From Candidatus Segetimicrobium genomatis (GTDB taxonomy: Bacteria > Sysuimicrobiota > Sysuimicrobiia > Sysuimicrobiales > Segetimicrobiaceae): 64,000 nt of DNA. The position numbers and the translations under genes were made by a program. Positions within the stretch are counted from its first letter, which is position 1. Each line of letters starts with the position of its first letter. The notes beneath the pieces are model-generated. The model was not told the origin of the DNA and ran no database searches. It was given only the letters and a program-made list of their open reading frames with translations. The DNA is taken from positions 1-64,000 of the forward strand of contig VBAK01000114.1 in assembly GCA_005882275.1 (NCBI GenBank), in the 5' to 3' direction. Positions 53,501 to 61,585 of this stretch are shown one piece after another.

Positions 53501-54142
53501 CGATGGCCTCGCCGCGACGATGACCATGTCGGCCGCCTGCAGCCCGGACGTCAGCATGTCGAAATCGGTGAAGCCGGTCGCGACACCGGTGACGGTGCCC
53601 TTCTCCTGGTACCGTTTGTCGATCTTCTCGAAGCTGGCCTTGAGGATCTCTTTGATCGTCTGGAAGTCCTGGATGTTGCGGCGGGCGGAGATCCCGTAGA
53701 CGAGCTTCTCGGCCTGATCGATGAGCACCGCCACGTCGTCCGCCCCCTCGTAGCCGAGCGAGGCGATGTGGGTCCCCGCGCCGATGAGGGCTCGCAGCAT
53801 GGCCTTCTCGAGCACGATGCCGGCGTAGAATTCGGCGTTGGCCGCGGTCGGAACGGTGTTGGGCAGCGACGCGAGGTAGGTGGCGCCTCCGACGTCTTCG
53901 AGTTTGCCCATGCCGCCGAGCTTGTTGGTCACCGTGACGAGGTCGACGGGCTCGCCGCGCTCGAACAGCTCGAGCATGGCCGTGTAGATGGTCCGGTGCA
54001 CGTCGCGATAAAAGTCTTCCGGCCGCAGCGCCTCGACGACGCGGGCGATCGCGTCGCGGTCAAGCAGCATCGAGCCGAGCACGCTCTGTTCGGCGTCCAG
54101 GTTCTGGGGGGGGATCCGATCGATTGGCCTGGCGATGCTCAC
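50582..54142 (-). CDS. dnaB: Replicative DNA helicase DnaB with two inteins
   Basis: A 1186-residue precursor. After removing two inteins, the exteins (217, 165 and 67 residues) give a normal 449-residue DnaB: N-terminal SIARPIDRIPPQNLDAEQSVLGS, Walker A ARPSVGK joined to TTLCTNIAQ, Walker B LIVIDYMQMIQ, and HLRE joined to SGEIEQVADLVIFLYRE. The first intein splits the Walker A between Lys and Thr; the second sits at the ATPase site before SGEIE. Helicase activity would therefore require both to splice. The GTG at 54142 begins the conserved N-terminus; the frame beyond it is open but not coding. A promoter with an SOS-like box lies upstream. Confidence 0.95.
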   Translation of the reverse strand: MSIARPIDRIPPQNLDAEQSVLGSMLLDRDAIARVVEALRPEDFYRDVHRTIYTAMLELFERGEPVDLVTVTNKLGGMGKLEDVGGATYLASLPNTVPTAANAEFYAGIVLEKAMLRALIGAGTHIASLGYEGADDVAVLIDQAEKLVYGISARRNIQDFQTIKEILKASFEKIDKRYQEKGTVTGVATGFTDFDMLTSGLQAADMVIVAARPSVGKCLSADSEILLEDGRLATIEEIYQRRQGRLLTLGSDWTLRWTEPSTFVDDGIKPVFRVTTRLGRAVECTAVHPFLTIDGWLPLAALRTGDRVAVPRKVEAFGTRPLRECEITRIANAVGDGSLEPIPPAVFTTPREQVALFLHRLFAAAGWAVVTPASRLAQIGYGTVSERLARQIQHLLLRFGIIAGLRQTSRGAWEVQLTDPASTLTFAQRIGIPGRARWVKELLPVVAAGGRKPNPDALAPAVREEPLGRLASSDVYWDEIVSIEPVGSKQVYDLTIPNTHNFVANDICVHNTTLCTNIAQHAALTNKLPVAVFSLETSKEQLVQRILCSEARVDNTKLRTGFLADEDWRKLARAMGSLSEAPIFIDDSATLSVMEMRAKARKLKAEHGLGLIVIDYMQMIQSYKRAENRTQELSEIARGIKSLAKELDIPIIAISQLSRAVEALGSKRPMLSHLRECVAGETSVWDADTGRRYSIAELANAPRLPRLLSLNRAGQLVPVRPSALIEKGENAVFEVRTTTGRRLRATANHPVLTPTGWKKVGELGPGALVAGARSLPVFNPKPAMLNNDRLRLLGYLIGDGSYKRHRSISFISADALTYEDCIAIAEHEFNIVSRRGQANGTADVDFVAVYPTNPKNSRAYGRPHGNPLREWLRDLGVEGQSSYDKRIPEQVFYEADRGGLRALLRALFSTDGCLTRRKYSRNNQIVWSLHYDTVSLGLAEDVRDLLLRFGVVAQMSSGYRSKKGTVPIYRVCVENSRHLEVFCREIGIEGRKGVLADACLAELPPDRGTPRAVRGGRRAKPWIDRLPYSVTTELWALKDAAGLSWRQLGFRLQTGKTLDRPTAIALAERLKAKHIMQMASNDLLWDRVVSITPAGTTPVYDLVMPQTHNFVANGLIVHNSGEIEQVADLVIFLYREDYYDVEKAQRENKENVCEIIIAKHRNGPIGTIDLFFHKEFSRFENLAKQR
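50786..52114 (-). other. DnaB intein 2 with LAGLIDADG endonuclease
   Basis: A 443-residue intein beginning CVAGETSVWDADTG and ending VYDLVMPQTHNFVANGLIVHN before the extein Ser. Both LAGLIDADG motifs are visible (LLGYLIGDGSYK and LLRALFSTDGCL), so a homing endonuclease is plausible. The segment 50,820-52,080 is clearly A+T-richer than its surroundings, which suggests recent acquisition compared with intein 1. Confidence 0.94.
52610..53491 (-). other. DnaB intein 1 (Walker A site), degenerate endonuclease
   Basis: A 294-residue intein. It starts with Cys (CLSADSEILLEDG), has the block B TAVHPF, the C-terminal VYDLTIPNTHNFVAND and ends His-Asn before the Thr nucleophile of the extein, so all splicing residues are present. 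The middle retains one LAGLIDADG-like remnant (ITRIANAVGDGS) and a later FGIIAGL stretch, but no clear second motif, so homing is probably lost. Base composition is near that of the host. Confidence 0.93.
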
Positions 54143-54175
54143 GGTTGGGGGCCTCCGTGGGGTTGCTTCGGCCCT

Positions 54176-54204
54176 AGTATACCAAACATATGTTCGATCA
54201 TCAA
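54176..54204 (-). promoter_or_regulatory. dnaB promoter with LexA-like SOS box in the spacer
   Basis: On the minus strand TTGATG (54204-54199) and TATACT (54181-54176) are 17 bases apart. Within the spacer, 54196-54183 reads CGAACATATGTTTG, matching the Gram-positive LexA consensus CGAACRNRYGTTYC at 13 of 14 positions. Binding would block RNA polymerase. The rest of the 225-base gap to rplI holds a C-rich hairpin (54214-54236) that may end the rplI transcript. Confidence 0.62.
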
Positions 54205-54366
54205 CTGTCTGACCCCCACGCCCCCCCGACGTGGGGTGCCGACGTATGCGGGATCGAAGTTGTGGATTCCCTTCTGAACTATTTGGGGATTCGGTGTGTC
54301 TTTCTTGTGCAAAGGCGCCTTGGAGGCGATGAACAGGTTGTGCGTAAACTGGGGATGATGCGGGGC

Positions 54367-54813
54367 TTACGCCGCCCCCACGACGTTGACCTCGACCATC
54401 GCGCTGACATTGGGATGGATGCGCACGGGGATACGGTAAAACCCGGCGGCTTTGATGGGGTCCTGCAGTTCCACCTGTCTTTTGGAGACCTCGACGCCTT
54501 TCCCGGTGATCGCCTCGGCGATGTCCTGGGCGGTCACGGAGCCGAAGAGGCGCCCCCCTTCGCCTGCCTTCGCGGTCACCTCCACCACCAGCGCCTCGAG
54601 GCGGCTCTTGAGGGCGGCCGTCTGCTCGAGGGTTCTGGCGTCTCGATCCTGCGCCACGCGGATCGTTTGCTGGAGGTTCTGGAGGTTGCCGGTCGTCGCC
54701 CGCGCGGCCAGGCCCCGGGGCAGGAGATAGTGCGCGGCGTATCCGTCCTTGACCTCGCGCACCTCCCCGGCCCGCCCGAGCGTGGGCACGTCCCGCAGCA
54801 GGATGACCTTCAT
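54367..54813 (-). CDS. rplI: Large ribosomal subunit protein bL9
   Basis: A 148-residue protein of the 50S subunit: MKVILLRDVPTLGRAGEVREVKDGYAAHYLLPRG is the N-terminal rRNA-binding domain; a long helix (about 40-75) and the C-terminal domain with GRLFGSVTAQDIAEAI follow. The ATG overlaps the yybS stop (ATGA). Order rpsR-yybS-rplI-dnaB is as in Bacillus. Confidence 0.96.
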   Translation of the reverse strand: MKVILLRDVPTLGRAGEVREVKDGYAAHYLLPRGLAARATTGNLQNLQQTIRVAQDRDARTLEQTAALKSRLEALVVEVTAKAGEGGRLFGSVTAQDIAEAITGKGVEVSKRQVELQDPIKAAGFYRIPVRIHPNVSAMVEVNVVGAA

Positions 54814-55937
54814 TGCGGGTGCACCGCCCGGACCGGAGGCGACGGTCGCGCCGGTGCAGACGGCGGCCGCGTGGGACCCGCTCCGCTCGGCCCCGGCCCC
54901 GACGCCGCCGGGCGTGTGAGGCGCCGGTAGTCATACCAGATGTCCAGGATCCCGACCAGCGCGAGCGCCACGAGCGGGAAGACGCCTGCCGTGAGGAGGA
55001 ACAGGCCGGCCATGATCTGCGCCGCCCGCGGGATCTGCCTGCGGTTCATCCAGGTGGCTCCGACGAGGGCGCCCTGGAAGCCGAAGACGAACAGGGTGAG
55101 GATCATGACGTTCCATCCCGCGCCGGTGAGCGAGGGACGCCACCCGCCGAGCAGGGACGCGGCGGCGCACGCCCAGAAGAGGCCGAGCGCCATCTGCGGG
55201 GAGAGGCGCCAGGTGAGGATGGCAGGCACGCCGGGAATGTCGTGGCCGACCCTGCGGAGGACCGACCGGGCGAGCGTGTAGCACAGGTAGGCCCAGAGGA
55301 GCGTGCCCAACGCCAGCAGGACCGGGAAGAGGGTGCGGATCATCTGGGGCACGACCGCGGGGAAGCAGTGATGCTCCACGCACGAGGAGTCCACGAGGGC
55401 GCGAAGCGCCTCCACTTGCTGCGCCGGCGCCCCGAGGCGCTGCTGAAAGGCCAGGCCCATCCGCATGCCCTGGACCTGGACATCGATGAACTGGCTAAGC
55501 ACATCTTGATGGAGCACGAGCATGGTGAGGCCCACGGCGGCCACCGACGCGGCCAGGAACGCGGCCGCACCGGCGAGAACGGTCAGCGGCGCCCCGATCC
55601 GGCGCCGCACCCCCCAGCCCAGCGCCAGGCCGAGGGGGGCGAAGATGCCCGCCATAGACACCGCGTTCAATGGGCCGAAGAACTGCAGCAGGATCAAACC
55701 GGCCACGATCGCGGCGAGGACCGCGGTGCGGAGTCCCCACCGGATGACCAGCAGCATCAACGGGATGGGGGCGATGAGAATGCCGACGAACGGCGCCACC
55801 ATCCCGATAATCCCGGCGGCGGCGCTGAGCGCGGCCAGGATGGCGCCTTCGGTCAGCCCCCGCGCCGGACGCAGCGCGGTGGAGGGGCGCGCGGCGGCGG
55901 GGCGGACGGTGGAGGAACGCGCGGTCGATCTGCTCAG
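54810..55937 (-). CDS. YybS-like DUF2232 membrane protein
   Basis: About 375 residues with roughly eight hydrophobic segments: LTEGAILAALSAAAGIIGMV near the start, then TWRLSPQMALGLFWACAA late; DUF2232 (YybS) sits between rpsR and rplI in Bacillus too. Function is unknown. The C-terminus is Pro/Ala/Arg-rich. No ATG, GTG or TTG occurs between the rpsR stop and the first helix; a CTG at 55937, with GGAG 9 bases upstream, could start it, and the next ATG (55802) would remove the first helix. Confidence 0.8.
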   Translation of the reverse strand: MSRSTARSSTVRPAAARPSTALRPARGLTEGAILAALSAAAGIIGMVAPFVGILIAPIPLMLLVIRWGLRTAVLAAIVAGLILLQFFGPLNAVSMAGIFAPLGLALGWGVRRRIGAPLTVLAGAAAFLAASVAAVGLTMLVLHQDVLSQFIDVQVQGMRMGLAFQQRLGAPAQQVEALRALVDSSCVEHHCFPAVVPQMIRTLFPVLLALGTLLWAYLCYTLARSVLRRVGHDIPGVPAILTWRLSPQMALGLFWACAAASLLGGWRPSLTGAGWNVMILTLFVFGFQGALVGATWMNRRQIPRAAQIMAGLFLLTAGVFPLVALALVGILDIWYDYRRLTRPAASGPGPSGAGPTRPPSAPARPSPPVRAVHPQ

Positions 55938-55941
55938 GAGG

Positions 55942-56205
55942 CTAGTCTCCGGTGTAGGGAAGCAGGGCAAGCTCTCGCGCGCGCTTGATCGCGACCGCCA
56001 GCACCCGCTGGTGACGGGCGCAGTTTCCCGACACCCGGCGCGGCAGGATCTTGCCCCGCTCGGTGACAAACCGGCGCAGCCGGGGAATGTCCTTGTAGTC
56101 GATGAACGTGGCTTTCTCCGAGCAAAATGAACACACCTTACGCTTCGGCCGCCGCCGGTAATCGCGCCGCGGCCGCGCGTCTTTGTCCCCCCTGCCTTCT
56201 GACAT
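55942..56205 (-). CDS. rpsR: Small ribosomal subunit protein bS18
   Basis: An 87-residue protein of the 30S platform. The core reads [20 protein letters not shown], then [41 protein letters not shown]. Two N-terminal cysteines plus the later Cys and His (GNCARHQR) suggest the zinc-binding (C+) form. The ATG at 56205 follows AAGGGG. It lies between ssb and yybS. Confidence 0.96.
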   Translation of the reverse strand: MSEGRGDKDARPRRDYRRRPKRKVCSFCSEKATFIDYKDIPRLRRFVTERGKILPRRVSGNCARHQRVLAVAIKRARELALLPYTGD

Positions 56206-56258
56206 CGGTCCCCTTCCGTGTGACCGGGGCGGCTGCGTGCTCACGGCACCCTCCGCGC

Positions 56259-56693
56259 TCAAAATGGAACGTCCTCGTCCGAACTGCCCTGGGCGGCTTC
56301 GTCCGCCGTCGACGAGGCGGGCGCGGCCGCCGCCGCAGTCGCCGCCGCGGTGGCCGTCTCCGCCATGCCCGGCCGGCCGCGATCCAGGAACCGGATCCCG
56401 TCGGCGACGACCTCGGCGACCTTCCGTTTCTGGCCGTCCTGGGTTTCATAGGACCGGAGTTGGAGCCGGCCTTCCACCGCCACCATCCGGCCCTTGGTCA
56501 TGTACTGGCTGACCTGCTCCGCCAGTTTCCGCCAGGCCACGATGTCGATGAAGTCCGTCTCGCGGTTGCCCTGCTGGTCCCGGAACGGCCGGTCGACCGC
56601 CAGCGTGAAGTTCGCGACCGGCGCTCCGCTCGGCACATACCGGAGCTCGGGATCCCGTGTCAACCGGCCGATCAGGATAATGCGGTTATACAT
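56259..56693 (-). CDS. ssb: Single-stranded DNA-binding protein
   Basis: A 144-residue OB-fold protein: [59 protein letters not shown] and [18 protein letters not shown], an Ala-rich linker and an acidic tip SSDEDVPF that binds partner proteins. It overlaps rpsF by 8 bases and precedes rpsR, the standard order. Confidence 0.96.
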   Translation of the reverse strand: MYNRIILIGRLTRDPELRYVPSGAPVANFTLAVDRPFRDQQGNRETDFIDIVAWRKLAEQVSQYMTKGRMVAVEGRLQLRSYETQDGQKRKVAEVVADGIRFLDRGRPGMAETATAAATAAAAAPASSTADEAAQGSSDEDVPF

Positions 56694-57138
56694 GGGACGA
56701 GCCCCCAGGCGGGGCCGATGTCTGGCCGGCCGCCGGTGTGGATCGGGTCACCGAGGCCCCGGCCGGGGAGGCCGCCGGAGGTGCGGCCGGCGCGGCGGCT
56801 GCGGGGGTTGCGGGGGCTGCGGGGGCTGCGGGGGCTGCGGCGGTGACCGGCTTGGGGTGATGGGTCGAGAACGCGAACCGGAGCAGGTCCTCGTTCAGCC
56901 CGAGCACCTGCCGCAGCGCGGCCGATCGGTCGGGATCGAGCGCGAAGACGAGCAGGACGTAATACCCGTCCCGGGACTTCTTGATGGGAAAGGCCAGCTT
57001 GCGCTTGCCCCAGCGCTCCTGGCTCTTCAGGGCCCCGCCGTGTTCGGTGATCCGCTGGGTGATCCGTTCGAGGGCCGCGCCCAACCCCGCTTCATCGAGG
57101 TCGGGCCGGAGAACAGCGACAATCTCGTAGGTGCCCAC
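56686..57138 (-). CDS. rpsF: Small ribosomal subunit protein bS6
   Basis: A 150-residue protein: GTYEIVAVLRPDLDEAG, HGGALKSQERWGKRKLAFPIKK and DGYYVLLVFALDPDRSAALRQVLGLNEDLLRFAF are the S6 fold (about 95 residues). A 50-residue Ala/Pro-rich tail follows, partly coded by a 9-bp tandem repeat. S6 tails vary widely between phyla. The GTG at 57138 gives the family N-terminus. It is the first gene of the rpsF-ssb-rpsR-yybS-rplI run. Confidence 0.95.
   Translation of the reverse strand: MGTYEIVAVLRPDLDEAGLGAALERITQRITEHGGALKSQERWGKRKLAFPIKKSRDGYYVLLVFALDPDRSAALRQVLGLNEDLLRFAFSTHHPKPVTAAAPAAPAAPATPAAAAPAAPPAASPAGASVTRSTPAAGQTSAPPGGSSHV
56801..56836. repeat. 9-bp tandem repeat in the rpsF tail
   Basis: Four head-to-tail copies of GCGGGGGCT (the first with TT instead of CT) code for the Ala/Pro-rich tail of S6. 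Copy number changes in steps of nine would keep the reading frame, making tail length potentially variable between strains. Confidence 0.85.
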
Positions 57139-57361
57139 CCGGCACGCTCCCTTCCTCTGGACTGCAACCGGAAGCCGTTCCTCTCGGCGGCGCTCCCGGG
57201 GCGGCCCTGCGCCGGCCCGCCGCAACCGGCGCGGGGTCTCGCAGGGCAGGAAGGATTCGGTCGCGTCACTGCGACCGCTCCCGTATTCGGTTCCAATGTG
57301 CGGTCCGATTGTACCATGGGCGGGAGCGGTTTCACAAGGCAAGGGTTCGGAGTCCCCGGCA

Positions 57362-58456
57362 TCACGTCGCGAACCGGAACGTCACGACGTCCCCGTCCTG
57401 GATCTCGTAGTCCTTCCCCTCCAGCCGGACCAGGCCCCGCTCCCGCGCGGCGGCGACGGACCCGCACGCCACGAGATCCCGGGAGGCGATCACTTCGACC
57501 CGGATGAAGCCGCGCTCCATGTCGGTGTGGATGCGCCCGGCGGCTGCGGGGGCGCGGGTGCCGGCGGGCACCGGCCACGCGCGGACCTCGTCGGAGACGA
57601 TCGTGAAAAACGTCCGCAGGCCGAGGAGCCCCTCGCACGCGCGCACGAGCCTGGTGAGGCCGCGCTCGGCAATCCCCAGCGCGGCCAGGAACGGGGCGGC
57701 TTCCTGCTCCGGCAGTTCGGCCAGCTCCATCTCGAGCTTGGCGCACAGGCCGATCGCCGGCGCGCCCGATGTCGAGGCGTATCCGGCGACCGCGTCCAGA
57801 CACGGGCCGCCGGCCGGATCGTGTTCGTCGAGGTTGGCAACGTAGAGGACCGGGCGCGCGGTGAGGAGGCGCCGGCGCGCGTCCTCGGCGGCCGCCTCGC
57901 TCCCGGCCGAGGGGACCCAGCTCCGGGCCGGCCGCCCTCCGGCCAGGTGGTCCTCCAGCTGGGCGAGCCCGGCCTCTTCCCGGCGCGCCGCCCGGTCTCC
58001 CGCGCGGGCGCGCGGGGCGACCTGCGCGCGGGCCCGCTGCACCGCCGCCAGATCGGCCAGCAGCAGTTCGGTCTCCACGATCCCGATGTCGCGCAGCGGG
58101 TCGACGCCGCCCTCGACGTGGGCCACATCTCCCGCGAAGCACCGGACGACGTGGAGGAGCGCGTCGACCTCGCGGATGCGGGCCAGGAACTGATTCCCGA
58201 GGCCTTCGCCCTTGTGCGCGTTCCGGACCAGGCCGGCGATGTCGACGAGTTCGAGCGCAGCGGGGACGGTCCGCCGGGGGTGGGTGATCCCCGCGATCGC
58301 CTCCAGCCGAGGGTCGGGGATGCGGACGACGCCGACGTTCGGAGCGATCGTCGTGAAGGGGTAGGGGGCGATCTCCGCGGACGCCGCCGTAATCGCGCGA
58401 AACAGCGTGGACTTCCCGGCGTTGGGCAGTCCGACGAGGCCACAGGTGAGGGGCAC
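57362..58456 (-). CDS. ychF: Ribosome-associated GTPase-fold ATPase YchF
   Basis: A 364-residue Obg-family protein that binds ATP rather than GTP and associates with ribosomes. N-terminal [19 protein letters not shown], the switch region [42 protein letters not shown], a coiled-coil middle, and the C-terminal TGS domain with [14 protein letters not shown]. The GTG at 58456 follows GGAGGA. It lies just upstream of rpsF as in Bacillus. Confidence 0.96.
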   Translation of the reverse strand: MPLTCGLVGLPNAGKSTLFRAITAASAEIAPYPFTTIAPNVGVVRIPDPRLEAIAGITHPRRTVPAALELVDIAGLVRNAHKGEGLGNQFLARIREVDALLHVVRCFAGDVAHVEGGVDPLRDIGIVETELLLADLAAVQRARAQVAPRARAGDRAARREEAGLAQLEDHLAGGRPARSWVPSAGSEAAAEDARRRLLTARPVLYVANLDEHDPAGGPCLDAVAGYASTSGAPAIGLCAKLEMELAELPEQEAAPFLAALGIAERGLTRLVRACEGLLGLRTFFTIVSDEVRAWPVPAGTRAPAAAGRIHTDMERGFIRVEVIASRDLVACGSVAAARERGLVRLEGKDYEIQDGDVVTFRFAT

Positions 58457-58508
58457 GCGGTCCTCCGGGAGGCGGACCGGCCTCCCCCGATCGGAGACCG
58501 CCGCTCGT

Positions 58509-61229
58509 TTAGGAGGGGTTCGCCACCGCCACCGAGTTTCCGCCGCTGGTCTTGGCCCGGTACATCGAGCGGTCGGCGCCCTCGATCAGGGCTTCCGTGC
58601 TCTTCCCGTCCTCGGGGTACGCGGCCACGCCGAGGCTCAGGGTGACCGAGCCGGCCATGGCCGCGCTGAGCGGGGCGGCCCTGACGGCGCGCCGGACCCG
58701 CTCCGCGATCTCCGCGGCCGCGGTTTTGGCCGTGTGGGGGAGGAGGATCATGAATTCGTCGCCGCCGTAGCGGGCGATGGTGTCGATCTGGGTGCGGTGT
58801 TCCTGCTGGAGCACCCGCGCGACGAGGCGGATGACCTCGTCGCCGCGGAGGTGGCCGTAGGTGTCGTTGAAGCGCTTGAACTGGTCGATCTCGATCATGA
58901 TGAGGGACAGGGGGACGCCGTAGCGCATGGAGCGTTCGAGCTCGCGCTCGAGCGCCTGCCAGAAGGCGCGGTAGTTGAGGAGGCCCGTGAGGCCGTCGGT
59001 GGTGGCGAGCACCTGGGTCCGCTCGTACAGCTGCGCCTTTTCGAGCGCGATCGAGACGTACCCGGCGAGCGTGGTGAGGAGGTCCAGGTCGGCGGAGGTG
59101 AGCTTGGTCTCGATGCCTTCGATGTTGATGATCCCGACGACCTTGTCGTGGCTGATGATCGGGACGCAGGCCTGCTGGGTCACGCGGGGATCCCACCCGT
59201 TGAAGTCGGGGTCGTGGCGCACGTCGGCGACGAGCGCGGCGCCGCCGGTCCGGGCGACCCGGCCGATCACGCCGCTGGTGACGGGCACGGCCGCCGCCAG
59301 GCCGGTGTATCCGCGGGAGGCCGTGAGCTGGATCTGGTCGCCGTCGATGAGGCCGATGAGGACCAGCGGATAGTTGAGCGTCGTGTGGAGCTCGTCGACC
59401 AGCGTGTCGAACAGCTCGCTCGGGCGCAGCGTGGAGGCGACCCGGGTAAACGTCCGGTTGAGGAGGCCGAGCTGGTGGGCCTTGCGCTCCGCTTCTTCGA
59501 GCAGCCGCGCGTTCTGCACGGCGATCGCCACCTGATTGGCGACGGCGCCGCCGAGCGCGGTCTCCGACGATCCGTACGGGCGCACCGCGTCGTGATACAG
59601 CGCCAGCACCCCGATGACGCCGCTGCGGTAAACGAGGGGGAAGGTCGCGATCGTCCGGTACCCGAGCCGCCGTGCCCGCTCGGTGTTGGACCGCCCATCG
59701 GTCTGGGCATCGGCGACGATCACGGGCTCGCCGAGCCGGAGGGTGAGGCCGGTGAGACCGATGCCGGACTGCATCTCGGCGGCGATGTTGCGGACGTCAT
59801 CGTCCCCCAGCCCGCGGGCGAAGATGTGTGTGATCTCCTTGTCGAGCGCGCCGAGATACAGGCCGCAGCGATCCGCCTTGAGCACCTCGCGCGTCCAATC
59901 GGCGATCGTGTCGAAGACCGCCTGGAGATCCTTCTGCGAGTTGATGCGCTCCGAGATCGCCTTCAGCGCTTCCACCCGGGTCAGGTCCTCTTGGGACTTC
60001 GTGTACAGCCGGGCGTTGTTCACCACCAGCGCGGCCTGGGCGGCGAAGGTGGAGACCACGTGTTCCTGGTACGCGGTAAAGAAGCCGGGGATGGGCTTCG
60101 TGACGGTGATGAGGCCGACCGGGTCGCCGCCCGCCAGCAGGGGGACAATCAGGACGGCCCGCACCCGGTCGCCGGGGAACGCGGCCCGGCTCTCAGCGGT
60201 CCGGTGGGCATCCCGCTGGTAGTCGGCGATCCGCAGCGGACGGCGGTGCGCCAGCGTCCACCCCGACGCGCCGTTCGGCAGGATGGCGGGGACGCCGTGG
60301 AGTTGGCCCGGGGGGAGGCCCCGCTCCAGGGCGATCTCGTAGGCATCGTCCGAGTTGCGCAGGGTGATCCAGAGCATGTCGGGTTTCGTCAGCCGGGCGA
60401 CCTTGTCGGCGAGGCGGCTCAGCAGGTCGTCGAGGTCGTGCGTCGCCAGCAGGTCGGTGAGCGCCTCGTGGAGCGCCGCGGCCTCCCGGAGGTCCTGCCG
60501 GTGGGATGTGAAGAGCAGCGCGATGAGGCTGGCGATCACGAGGGGGACCAGCAGCACCGGCGCTTCGCCCCCCCAGATGGCGATCGCGATCGAGAGGCCG
60601 GAGGCCCCGAGCGCGGCCGCGGTGGGGATCCGCCACAACGCGCCGATGAGCAGCACCGCCCCGAGCGGCATCTCGAAGATCGCGGCGAGGAAGAGGCCCG
60701 CCTGCACGGTCGTCGCGAGGGCGTAGACGGCCAGGACGGCCGCGGTCGCCGCCAGGCCCGCGTGCCCCGCCAGGTCGGGGCTGACGCGGTCGAACCCGGG
60801 CGCGTGGCGCAGGTACAGATTCCATGTGGCGCCGGCGAGCAGCGCGGCCAGCGCGCACTGCCCGGTCTCGAAGAACGCCCGGTCCAGCGCGCGGCGGCGC
60901 AGGACCCCGTTGCCGATCGCCGCTCCGAGCGCGCCGATCACGGCGGCCGGCACCGGCCCGAGAATGACGATCGCCGGGAGCGCCACCGCCGGGCCGAAGG
61001 TCTGGGAGCCTCCGCTGGCGAGCGGAATCTGGAAATGCTCGGCCGCGATGGAGAGGAGCAGGAAAATCGCCAGGAGCTCCCAGGACGGCAGAAACACCCC
61101 GGGCGCGGCGACGGCGAGCAGGGCCGCCGCCAGGAGCACGGGTCCCCACGTGACGAGCCAGGCCGTGATGGGGCGAACCTGCCCCGGGCGCAGCGCCACC
61201 CCGGGGGCGGACGGGAGCGGAATCTTCAT
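58509..61229 (-). CDS. Membrane diguanylate cyclase with three GAF domains
   Basis: A 906-residue signalling protein. Residues about 20-245 hold seven or so membrane segments; three GAF-like domains follow (about 255-415, 435-585 and 605-745), then a GGDEF domain (about 755-905) with RYGGDEF intact, so it should make c-di-GMP. The inhibitory RxxD site is not clear: upstream reads RTQIDTIARYGG, with Thr in place of the expected Arg. GAF domains suggest sensing of small ligands or redox state. It follows ychF, an unusual place for a GGDEF gene. Confidence 0.92.
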   Translation of the reverse strand: MKIPLPSAPGVALRPGQVRPITAWLVTWGPVLLAAALLAVAAPGVFLPSWELLAIFLLLSIAAEHFQIPLASGGSQTFGPAVALPAIVILGPVPAAVIGALGAAIGNGVLRRRALDRAFFETGQCALAALLAGATWNLYLRHAPGFDRVSPDLAGHAGLAATAAVLAVYALATTVQAGLFLAAIFEMPLGAVLLIGALWRIPTAAALGASGLSIAIAIWGGEAPVLLVPLVIASLIALLFTSHRQDLREAAALHEALTDLLATHDLDDLLSRLADKVARLTKPDMLWITLRNSDDAYEIALERGLPPGQLHGVPAILPNGASGWTLAHRRPLRIADYQRDAHRTAESRAAFPGDRVRAVLIVPLLAGGDPVGLITVTKPIPGFFTAYQEHVVSTFAAQAALVVNNARLYTKSQEDLTRVEALKAISERINSQKDLQAVFDTIADWTREVLKADRCGLYLGALDKEITHIFARGLGDDDVRNIAAEMQSGIGLTGLTLRLGEPVIVADAQTDGRSNTERARRLGYRTIATFPLVYRSGVIGVLALYHDAVRPYGSSETALGGAVANQVAIAVQNARLLEEAERKAHQLGLLNRTFTRVASTLRPSELFDTLVDELHTTLNYPLVLIGLIDGDQIQLTASRGYTGLAAAVPVTSGVIGRVARTGGAALVADVRHDPDFNGWDPRVTQQACVPIISHDKVVGIINIEGIETKLTSADLDLLTTLAGYVSIALEKAQLYERTQVLATTDGLTGLLNYRAFWQALERELERSMRYGVPLSLIMIEIDQFKRFNDTYGHLRGDEVIRLVARVLQQEHRTQIDTIARYGGDEFMILLPHTAKTAAAEIAERVRRAVRAAPLSAAMAGSVTLSLGVAAYPEDGKSTEALIEGADRSMYRAKTSGGNSVAVANPS

Positions 61230-61311
61230 ACTGAGTACTTGATGCCCGGGGGGGGCGCGGCTTTAGACCTTGTGGCGTCAGGCGGCGGCCGCGGCGCGGC
61301 CTACCTGTGCT

Positions 61312-61554
61312 CTACTCCACGCTTCGATCGGCCTTTCGATCGGCCTCCTCACCACCTCCGCGGCGGACGAATTCCTTGATCCGCCGCTCCAACTTGGGCC
61401 TGGGCATCAGCACGTGCCGCCCGCAGCCGAGGCAGCGAATCCCGATATCCGCCCCCAGGCGCACGATCTCCCACTGATCGCTTCCGCACGGGTGGGTCTT
61501 TCGCGTCCGGACGACGTCGCCGAGGAAGAGCTTCAGCACCGGCATGATGACCAC
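61312..61554 (-). CDS. DUF951 (YyzM-like) protein
   Basis: A small basic protein of 77-80 residues: [28 protein letters not shown] and [25 protein letters not shown]. The single Cys followed by a CxxC-like pair (CLGC) suggests metal binding. DUF951 genes lie near ychF in Bacillus too. The GTG at 61554 has AAGGA just upstream; the ATG at 61545 gives a more typical N-terminus. Confidence 0.88.
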   Translation of the reverse strand: MVIMPVLKLFLGDVVRTRKTHPCGSDQWEIVRLGADIGIRCLGCGRHVLMPRPKLERRIKEFVRRGGGEEADRKADRSVE

Positions 61555-61585
61555 CCGGTCCTTCCCTGGGCCGCGCTTTGCGGAG

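Noticed and set aside
54214-54236. Inverted repeat taken for a strong terminator after rplI
   Set aside because: Only 7 bp of stem with a C-rich loop and no T-run; kept only as a weak possibility.
54142-54934. Extension of the dnaB frame by 264 codons upstream of the GTG start
   Set aside because: It runs through rplI and the promoter region and has no family match; the DnaB N-terminus begins at the GTG.
58407-61379. 990-residue open frame opposite the GGDEF gene
   Set aside because: It mirrors the GGDEF gene in antisense; long antisense frames are expected in GC-rich genes, and its product is Arg/Gly/His-rich without domains.
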